Shown: in pieces, positions 58,786 through 64,000 of the stretch | Layout: the number at the start of each line of letters is the position of its first letter | Numbering within the stretch: position 1 is the stretch's first letter | Source: Hymenobacter armeniacus | GTDB lineage: Bacteria; Bacteroidota; Bacteroidia; Cytophagales; Hymenobacteraceae | Direction of reading: 5' to 3' | NCBI RefSeq assembly: GCF_014699055.1 | Contig: NZ_JACXAC010000001.1 | Location: forward strand, 1 to 64,000 | Length of the DNA: 64,000 nt | Position numbers and translations under genes: made by a program | The notes under the pieces: model-generated | Seen by the model: only the letters and a program-made list of their open reading frames with translations | What the model was told of the DNA's origin: nothing | The model's database searches: none

Positions 58786-59253
58786 ATGAAGCCAGTTTTA
58801 CCCCTGATTTTAATAGCCAACAATGCTGTTATTTTGGTGACGAAAGGTGATGATTTACGCACCGCATCGGCTCGGGAATTGCTGAGGAAAGACCCAATTA
58901 ACGAGCGATTCTTCGACGCAAGCGGCAGACTGTGGGAGTCGGAAGTTCGTTCCGGTAGTTTCAAGCCTACGCTTTTAAATCGAATTCTGGCCCATACTTT
59001 CTACAACCCTACGCTGGAAGTAAGTCGGACTTGGAAACAAGCGGGGACTTACGCGCTGGAAGAGTTGAAGACGCAGATGCAGAACTGCATCGATAAAGAC
59101 GATGACGTACTAACGCAGTGGGTTGACGCAACGTCGTTGAAAGCCAAATTAGAAAAATGCCGACAGTTTTCGGACATTGTTACCATGTTGTCGGCCTACG
59201 TATTTGAGCCGGACGAGGAAAAGATATGGCAGGAATTCCCGCTTGACGAATAG
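58786..59253 (+). CDS. Unknown protein, first of a low-GC gene pair
   Basis: A 155-residue protein. A short hydrophobic start 'KPVLPLILIANNAVILVTKG' may be a buried strand rather than a membrane helix, since charged helices follow ('TASARELLRKDPINERFFDA', 'ALEELKTQMQNCIDKDDDVL', 'SLKAKLEKCRQFSDIVTMLS'). Not recognised. Its base composition is clearly less GC-rich than the neighbours, and it is followed after 3 bases by a second gene of like size and composition. It may be an acquired cassette, for example of immunity-protein type, but this is only a guess. Confidence 0.65.
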   Translation: MKPVLPLILIANNAVILVTKGDDLRTASARELLRKDPINERFFDASGRLWESEVRSGSFKPTLLNRILAHTFYNPTLEVSRTWKQAGTYALEELKTQMQNCIDKDDDVLTQWVDATSLKAKLEKCRQFSDIVTMLSAYVFEPDEEKIWQEFPLDE

Positions 59254-59256
59254 CCC

Positions 59257-59727
59257 ATGAGCATGCTGGTAGACGTGAGAAGGTTCGGTCCTGAAACAAT
59301 GCCGGAAGAGTTAGTCGAAGCTTCCAAAATCACCAGAAAATGGTTGAGGACGATTGACAATTTCGACCAGTATTTAAACGCCCGGACCCATCAACTTCCC
59401 AACGACCTGAACGCCACATTGCTGGCCGACTTTTTTGCATTCATTATAGATGAATTGAATTACCAGGAAATCCTCCACCAGTACTCGGCCAGGCTCTCGG
59501 AGAATCGAGAAAGCTTTGTGGTATTGCTGGTGGCGGCTGACCGGGATTGGTTGCTCCGGCAAGTGGCCCGACCCGATTTTCTTGCACGTTTCACCGCGTT
59601 TTTGGCGGACTTAAATGGGGAGTATTACGACTACCAAAGCGCTGAAATAGAAGAGGTAATTGCCGGCTTTGAGGCAATGCTTCGCCGCGTTGACGCACAG
59701 TCGGGGCTGGTGGTACGCATTGGCTAA
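59257..59727 (+). CDS. Unknown protein, second of a low-GC gene pair
   Basis: A 156-residue soluble, mostly helical, acidic protein: 'MPEELVEASKITRKWLRTID', 'LNATLLADFFAFIIDELNYQ', 'ESFVVLLVAADRDWLLRQVA' and 'YDYQSAEIEEVIAGFEAMLR'. Not recognised. It starts 3 bases after the stop of the previous gene, so the two are surely co-transcribed and probably act together. The second Met (59263) is an alternative start. It ends 44 bases from the convergent ruvC. Confidence 0.65.
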   Translation: MSMLVDVRRFGPETMPEELVEASKITRKWLRTIDNFDQYLNARTHQLPNDLNATLLADFFAFIIDELNYQEILHQYSARLSENRESFVVLLVAADRDWLLRQVARPDFLARFTAFLADLNGEYYDYQSAEIEEVIAGFEAMLRRVDAQSGLVVRIG

Positions 59728-59771
59728 GCCCTCAGACTACCAGAAGCTTGCAGCCGGCGTGCGCAAAGGGC

Positions 59772-60416
59772 TTACCCCTTCGCCGGCGCCTTCTTCTTCG
59801 CCACCCCCGTGCTCGCCCCCAGCCGCTCGGGGTTCTCGGCCAGGAACTTGCCCCAGCTTTTGCCGCCGCTCACGGTGGTGTTGTTGCCCTTCATGTAATG
59901 GTGGCAGAGGGCCACGGCCAGGGCGTCGGTGGCGTCTAGAAACTTGCTGGCTTCGGCGATGGGCGGCAGCTTCAGGGTCTGGCGCAGCATGTGGGCCACC
60001 TGCTCCTTGGTGGCCGAGCCCGAGCCGGTGACGGACTGCTTCACCTTGGTGGGGGCGTACTCCACGTAGGGAATCTGGCGGGAGAGGGCGGCGGCAATGG
60101 CCACGCCCTGGGCCCGGCCCAACTTCAACATGCTCTGTACGTTGACGCCGAAAAACGGGGCTTCGATGGCCAGCTCGTCGGGCAGGTACTCGTCGATGAG
60201 CTCCAGCATGCGGTCGAAAATCCGCTTTAGCTTTACGGCGTGATTCGACCCCAAGGCCTTCATATTGATAACGTCGTAGCACAGCACGTCGACCCGCTGG
60301 CCGCGCACCTCAATCAGGGCGTAGCCCATAATCTGGGTGCCGGGGTCGACGCCCAGAATGATTTTGGGCAGCAGGTCGAGGGCAGGAGCGGGGCGGGGGC
60401 GTTGGGGGGCAGGCAT
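59772..60416 (-). CDS. ruvC: Holliday junction resolvase RuvC
   Basis: A 214-residue endonuclease that cuts Holliday junctions with RuvAB. Catalytic acidic residues are in 'KIILGVDPGTQIMGYALIEV' (Asp), 'PDELAIEAPFFGVNVQSM' (Glu) and 'KFLDATDALAVALCHHYM' (Asp pair). The C-terminal ~35 residues ('GGKSWGKFLAENPERLGAST' and a Lys/Ala-rich tail) go beyond the core. The ATG at 60416 lies 6 bases after a perfect TAACTTTG box, so the mRNA leader is minimal. Confidence 0.94.
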   Translation of the reverse strand: MPAPQRPRPAPALDLLPKIILGVDPGTQIMGYALIEVRGQRVDVLCYDVINMKALGSNHAVKLKRIFDRMLELIDEYLPDELAIEAPFFGVNVQSMLKLGRAQGVAIAAALSRQIPYVEYAPTKVKQSVTGSGSATKEQVAHMLRQTLKLPPIAEASKFLDATDALAVALCHHYMKGNNTTVSGGKSWGKFLAENPERLGASTGVAKKKAPAKG

Positions 60417-60422
60417 CTCTCA

Positions 60423-60430
60423 CAAAGTTA
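60423..60430 (-). promoter_or_regulatory. TAnnTTTG promoter element directly before ruvC
   Basis: TAACTTTG on the minus strand, 6 bases before the ATG at 60416. Confidence 0.65.
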
Positions 60431-60515
60431 CGACCCCGGCCAGCCCGGGGCCGCCGCCGCGGCGCGGTCCCGCTCCAACGCAATACCGGGCCCGGAAGGT
60501 CCGCGCGGCCCAAAC

Positions 60516-61520
60516 TTGCCAGAGCCCGCGCCCCGCCGTGCCCGGCAGTGGCGCCGGCTGGTGTTCTGGGGCAAAATTGGGGTCACGCTGCTCACGTTGG
60601 GGCTGCTGTACAACAGCATCTTCGCGGCGCCCGACACGGCCGCGGCCTGGCGGCAGCTGCTGGCCACCACGCTCAGCGGGGCCGGGCGCGGCCCGGTGCT
60701 GCTGGCCCTGGCGCTGGTGCCCCTCAACTGGGGCCTGGAGGCCTGGAAATGGTACCGCCTGGCCCGGCACCTAGAGCCCGTCACGTTTGGGCGCAGCTTC
60801 CGGGCGGTGCTGGTGGGCCTCACGCTGGGCTTTGCCACCCCCAACCGGGTGGGCGACTACGCCGGCCGCATCATCGAGCTCAAAAGCCGCCGCGTGAGTG
60901 CGCTGGGGGCTGTTTTTCTGGGGCGCTATTGCCAGCTGGTGGCCACGGTGCTGGCGGGCGTGGCGGGGTTGCTCTATTTTTTGCTTTCGTTTTACCTGCG
61001 CGGCTACCCGGCGGCGGGGCTGGGCGTGGTGGGGTCGGCGGTGCTGCTATGCGGGCTGGTGCTGGTGCCGCTGTACCGGTCGCGGCTGCTGCTGGCGGCG
61101 CTGGGGCTGTGGCGGCCGCTGCGGCGGTTTCGGCCGGCGCTGGCCATCATGCCCACCTACCCGGCGCGGGCGTTGCACGCGGTGTTGGCCATTTCGGGGC
61201 TGCGCTATGGGGTGTTTTGCGCGCAGTTTCTTCTGCTGCTCAGTGCCTACGGAGTGAGCTCGCCGCTGGGGTCGGGGCTGGCGGCGGTAGCAGGCACGTT
61301 TTTGCTGAAGTCGTTGGTGCCGTCGCTCAATGCGCTGGCCGACGTGGGCGTGCGGGAGCTGTCGGCCACGCACTTGTTTGGGCTGCTGGGGCAGCCGGCG
61401 CTGCCGGTGCTCTCGGCCAGCCTGAGCTTGTGGGTCATCAACATTGCCCTGCCCAGCGCGGCCGGCCTGCTGCTGGTGCCGGGCCTGCGGGTGCTGCGCG
61501 AGAAGCGCGCCGGCCGATGA
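60516..61520 (+). CDS. Flippase-like / lysylphosphatidylglycerol-synthase-type membrane protein
   Basis: A ~334-residue membrane protein with about eight helices of the LPG-synthase transmembrane / UPF0104 family. Markers: 'LNWGLEAWKWYRLARHLEPV', 'FATPNRVGDYAGRIIELKSR', 'VFLGRYCQLVATVLAGVAGL' and 'FLLKSLVPSLNALADVGVRE'. The family includes lipid flippases and glycolipid-related proteins. No ATG is available: the TTG at 60516 is my choice, a GTG at 60561 is possible, and the longer frame runs back over ruvC and is not credible. Its stop overlaps the next start (ATGA), coupling it to the GT2 gene. Confidence 0.8.
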   Translation: MPEPAPRRARQWRRLVFWGKIGVTLLTLGLLYNSIFAAPDTAAAWRQLLATTLSGAGRGPVLLALALVPLNWGLEAWKWYRLARHLEPVTFGRSFRAVLVGLTLGFATPNRVGDYAGRIIELKSRRVSALGAVFLGRYCQLVATVLAGVAGLLYFLLSFYLRGYPAAGLGVVGSAVLLCGLVLVPLYRSRLLLAALGLWRPLRRFRPALAIMPTYPARALHAVLAISGLRYGVFCAQFLLLLSAYGVSSPLGSGLAAVAGTFLLKSLVPSLNALADVGVRELSATHLFGLLGQPALPVLSASLSLWVINIALPSAAGLLLVPGLRVLREKRAGR

Positions 61521-62746
61521 TGTGGGCAGAAATGGCGCTGTTGGCGCTGCCGCTGCTGTATGCGGCGCTCATGCTGTGGCTGCGCGGCGGCTGGGAGCAA
61601 AATTGGAAAAGGCAGAAGGCAGAAAGCACCAACGTGGCCGCGGCCAGCCCAGCCGCCGGGCGCGGCAATGGAGAAGCTCTTGCGCCCAGTGAAGCCCTTT
61701 TCTCAGTTGCTGCTGACGGGTTAACCGACCCGGCGCCGCTCTTCTCCGTGCTCATTGCCGCCCGCAACGAGGCTGCCACGCTACCCCAGCTGCTGCAGGA
61801 TTTGGCCGCGCAAACGCTGCCAGTCGCCGCGTTCGAAGTCCTCATCGCCGACGACCATTCCACCGATGCCACGGCGGCCTTGGTTACAGCTGCCGCGGCC
61901 GAATCAAAATTCCGCTTGCGCCTTGTTTCGCTTGCCGAAGGCCAAACTGGCAAAAAAGCGGCCCTGCAGGCAGCACTGCAAACGGCCCGCGCCCCCTGGC
62001 TGGTGTGCACCGATGCCGACTGCCGCCTCGGCCCCCACTGGCTGGCCGCCTACGCCGCCGTGCTCCAGCGGCAGCCGCAAGCCAATTTCATCAGCGGGCC
62101 GGTGTTGCTCACGGGCCCCGCTACTTTTTTTAACGACCTCATGGGGCTGGAGTTTGCCGGGCTGGTGGGCGTGGGCGGGGCCTGCCTGGCCCGCCAGCAG
62201 CCCACCATGTGCAACGGCGCCAACCTGGCCTACCGCCGCGCCGCCTTCGAGGCCGTGGGCGGCTTCGCCGACAACGCCCACCTAGCCAGCGGCGACGACG
62301 AATTCCTGCTTCACAACATCCACCGGGCGTTTCCCGGCACGGCCCTTTTTCTGGCCGATGCCGCGGCCGTGGTGCGCACCGCCGCCCCGCCCACGCTGCG
62401 GGCGCTGCTGCGCCAGCGGGTGCGCTGGGCCAGCAAGTGGCGGTACTATCAAAGCCCCGCGTCGCGCCGCCTCGCCGTGCTGGTGCTGGGCGCCAACGTG
62501 GCGCTGGCCGCCGGGGTAGGAGTGGGGCTGGCATGGCCGGCGCTCTGGCCGTGGGTGCTGGCGGCCTGGGGGCTCAAGCTGGGCGCCGACGCGTGGTTTC
62601 TGGCCCCGGTGCTGCGGTTTCTGGGGCGGCAGAAATGGCTGTGGCTGCTGCTGCCGCTGCAAGTGCTGTACGCGCCGTATGCGCTGGCTGTAGGCGTGGC
62701 CGGCCTGCGCGGGGGCTACCAGTGGAAGGGGCGGGCCGTGAGGTAG
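61517..62746 (+). CDS. GT2 glycosyltransferase with membrane helices
   Basis: A 409-residue processive-type GT2. One N-terminal helix (about 4-22), a variable linker, then the GT-A domain from ~73: 'FSVLIAARNEAATLPQLLQD', 'FEVLIADDHSTDATAA', 'KKAALQAALQTARAPWLVCT', the metal-binding 'DADC', 'GANLAYRRAAFEAVGGFADN' and a Q/RxxRW-type 'LRQRVRWASKW'. Three C-terminal helices follow. It would build a surface glycan or a glycolipid together with the coupled flippase-like protein. Confidence 0.88.
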   Translation: MMWAEMALLALPLLYAALMLWLRGGWEQNWKRQKAESTNVAAASPAAGRGNGEALAPSEALFSVAADGLTDPAPLFSVLIAARNEAATLPQLLQDLAAQTLPVAAFEVLIADDHSTDATAALVTAAAAESKFRLRLVSLAEGQTGKKAALQAALQTARAPWLVCTDADCRLGPHWLAAYAAVLQRQPQANFISGPVLLTGPATFFNDLMGLEFAGLVGVGGACLARQQPTMCNGANLAYRRAAFEAVGGFADNAHLASGDDEFLLHNIHRAFPGTALFLADAAAVVRTAAPPTLRALLRQRVRWASKWRYYQSPASRRLAVLVLGANVALAAGVGVGLAWPALWPWVLAAWGLKLGADAWFLAPVLRFLGRQKWLWLLLPLQVLYAPYALAVGVAGLRGGYQWKGRAVR

Positions 62747-62798
62747 TTAGCGGCCAAAGAAAAAGGCCGTAAAAAACTGCTTCGGGGGCCTTGGATGG

Positions 62799-62806
62799 TA
62801 AATTTG
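62799..62806 (+). promoter_or_regulatory. TAnnTTTG promoter element for the cytochrome c gene
   Basis: TAAATTTG, a perfect -7 match, 34 bases before the ATG at 62841. Confidence 0.55.
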
Positions 62807-62840
62807 CCGCATATATATTCCACCTCAACCCCCGGTACTC

Positions 62841-63368
62841 ATGCGGTTCAATTCGGTTGGTTTCGCCCTTTCGGTGGGCATGGCGTTGATTGTCGTGCTG
62901 ATTGGTTTTACCCTGTTGAGCGCGGCCGGGCTGGCCGGGTTTTCGGCGCAGGACGCGTCGGTTGGCTTGACCGAAAATACCCCGGAAAATATGCCGAGCT
63001 GCGGCGTTGTCGATTCGGCAAACGCTTCGGTTGTGGTAGCGGCTTTGTCGCCGGACGAAGCCAAAATAGCTGCCGCGGGCGACGCCCTGTTCAAAAGCAA
63101 TTGCGCGCAGTGCCACGCCGTGAACGAAGTAGTGGTGGGCCCCGCCCTGGCCGGCATCACCAAGCGCCGGCCCATCTCCTGGCTGATTCCGTGGGTGAAG
63201 AACTCCAGCAAAGTGGTGGCCAGCGGCGACGACTACGCGGTGGCGCTGTTCAACAAATTCAACAAGCAGCAGATGCCCTCGTTCAACTTGTCCGATAAAG
63301 AAATCAATTCCCTTATGGTTTATATCATCTGGGCAGAAGGCCAGTCGCCACAGGTAGCGGTAAATTAA
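62841..63368 (+). CDS. Membrane-anchored mono-haem cytochrome c
   Basis: A 175-residue protein: an N-terminal membrane anchor (about 7-30), a ~45-residue linker, then a class I cytochrome c domain with the haem-binding 'SNCAQCHAVNEVVVGPALAG' and a probable axial Met in 'NKFNKQQMPSFNLSDKEIN'. It carries electrons in the periplasm. No oxidase gene is adjacent, so its partners are unknown. The domain type resembles the c-type modules of Bacteroidota respiratory complexes. Confidence 0.88.
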   Translation: MRFNSVGFALSVGMALIVVLIGFTLLSAAGLAGFSAQDASVGLTENTPENMPSCGVVDSANASVVVAALSPDEAKIAAAGDALFKSNCAQCHAVNEVVVGPALAGITKRRPISWLIPWVKNSSKVVASGDDYAVALFNKFNKQQMPSFNLSDKEINSLMVYIIWAEGQSPQVAVN

Positions 63369-63390
63369 AAGCGAAGCCGCCCGCCCGGCT

Positions 63391-63398
63391 TACATTTG
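63391..63398 (+). promoter_or_regulatory. TAnnTTTG promoter element before the last two genes
   Basis: TACATTTG, a perfect -7 match, 31 bases before the GTG at 63430. Confidence 0.55.
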
Positions 63399-63429
63399 CC
63401 CAACTACCTTCTCACGCCAGTTCCCATCC

Positions 63430-63687
63430 GTGACTGACCCCGAATTCGACCTCCTCGACGAGCTGTACTTCGTCACCCCGTTTAGCGCCTTGCTCCAGAA
63501 AACCGGCCTGCCGCCGGCCGAGCTCGAAGCCCAGCTGCGCAGCCTGTTGGAGCAAGGACTCATTCGCAGCTATTGGCCCGACGTCGACACCGAGCTGGCT
63601 TACGAAACCACCTCGTTCGGCGCCATCGCCCGCGACGCCTCCTACCTGGCCTCGAAGGAAGGCCTGCTGCAGCACAACACCCGCTAA
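63430..63687 (+). CDS. Small conserved protein upstream of an ABC permease
   Basis: An 85-residue acidic protein with a winged-helix look: 'DLLDELYFVTPFSALLQKTG', 'PPAELEAQLRSLLEQGLIRS' and 'GAIARDASYLASKEGLLQHN'. It starts with GTG and ends 2 bases before the permease start, so the two genes are co-transcribed. Similar short genes precede peptide ABC permeases in related bacteria (from memory); a regulatory role is plausible but unproven. Confidence 0.7.
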   Translation: MTDPEFDLLDELYFVTPFSALLQKTGLPPAELEAQLRSLLEQGLIRSYWPDVDTELAYETTSFGAIARDASYLASKEGLLQHNTR

Positions 63688-63689
63688 CC

Positions 63690-64000
63690 ATGGCCGCAAC
63701 GGCAGTGACGCCCGCTCCGGCCCCTGCGCCCAGCGCGGCCGCCGTGGCCCGGCCGCCGGGCTACTACGTGCGCCAGCGCCTGTGGCAAAACCGGCCCGCC
63801 GTGGCCGGCCTGGCCTTTATTGCGCTGTGCACGCTGGTGGCGCTGCTGGGCTACTGGATACTGCCCGACAACTCGCCCAACGCCAGCCACGGCTTCGTGC
63901 AGATTCAGAAAGAGCGGCCCGGCCTGCGCGTGCAACTGCTGCGCCAGCCCTTGCCCGACTCGGCCCGCAACTCGGCCGGCGCCGACAACCTCTTCGCCAC
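63690..64000 (+). CDS. Peptide ABC transporter permease (OppC/DppC-like), partial
   Basis: The first 103 residues of a gene cut by the window end. After an Ala/Pro-rich start comes the OppC-type N-terminus 'RQRLWQNRPAVAGLAFIALC' with the first membrane helix, then 'GYWILPDNSPNASHGFVQI' and an external loop, the long insertion usual in Bacteroidota members. It should form the inner-membrane channel of an oligopeptide importer; its partners would lie beyond the window. Confidence 0.78.
   Translation, partial: MAATAVTPAPAPAPSAAAVARPPGYYVRQRLWQNRPAVAGLAFIALCTLVALLGYWILPDNSPNASHGFVQIQKERPGLRVQLLRQPLPDSARNSAGADNLFA

Noticed and set aside
60240-60515. Upstream extension of the flippase-like frame across ruvC
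   Set aside because: It lies antisense to ruvC codons and reads as a shadow; the protein domain begins after 60516.
62755-62782. Hairpin CGGCC...GGCCG after the last GT2 gene as a terminator
   Set aside because: Only a 5-bp stem, followed by A rather than T on the plus strand.

Overview
The window is a GC-rich bacterial chromosome segment whose gene families point to the Bacteroidota, most likely a Hymenobacter-like member of the Cytophagales. The evidence is a T9SS-type sorting domain on a secreted delta-60 repeat protein, two DUF4199 proteins, a BatA-domain protein, an RNA helicase with an Arg/Pro/Gly-rich tail, and the Bacteroidota promoter element TAnnTTTG at many gene starts. Shine-Dalgarno sequences are mostly absent. 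Nearly everything reads as chromosomal core or lineage genes. I saw no insertion sequence, prophage, CRISPR array, rRNA or tRNA.

Layout. 0.3-7.3 kb: a BatA-like membrane protein, two DUF4199 membrane proteins, a GT2 and a GT4 glycosyltransferase, a DUF1801 protein and a convergent GT9 heptosyltransferase-like gene. 7.3-16 kb: a lipoprotein, purB, a GT51 transglycosylase behind a long envelope-type domain, a T9SS-exported delta-60 protein, a TerC protein and a dolichol-phosphate-mannose-synthase-like GT2. 16-25.6 kb: hemG, a GmhB-like phosphatase, a 51-residue lipoprotein, an arginine set (arginine decarboxylase, arginase family, argS), a LOG protein, a glutathione peroxidase and menA. 25.6-36 kb: a carboxylesterase, the DEAD-box helicase, a methyltransferase, a small membrane protein with an ABC ATPase, a CoA transferase, trpS, a queuosine-precursor transporter, RNase Z and a STAS protein. 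36-47 kb: DUF4198 and DUF3592-like proteins, a GT3 glycogen synthase, a nitroreductase, a YitT protein, a GH13 branching-type enzyme and a YfcC-type transporter.

47-60 kb is the most irregular part. It holds an alpha/beta hydrolase, a 12-unit array of 21-bp repeats, a decayed secreted-protein gene, a lipoprotein, an orphan promoter, a GT39 mannosyltransferase-like gene, a 2H phosphoesterase, a SplB-like radical SAM protein and hutI. It also holds an ECF sigma factor overlapped with a protein that joins an inner-membrane anti-sigma-like segment to an outer-membrane beta-barrel, a PhzF protein, and a two-gene cassette of unknown function with lower GC. 60-64 kb: ruvC, a flippase-like membrane protein coupled to a GT2, a membrane-anchored cytochrome c, and the start of a peptide ABC-transporter permease cut by the window edge.

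Two signals cut across the window. First, six genes have a perfect TAnnTTTG box ending only 3-6 nt before the start codon, which implies leaderless or nearly leaderless mRNAs and helps choose starts. Second, several families of palindromic repeats sit between genes, mostly just downstream of coding regions.
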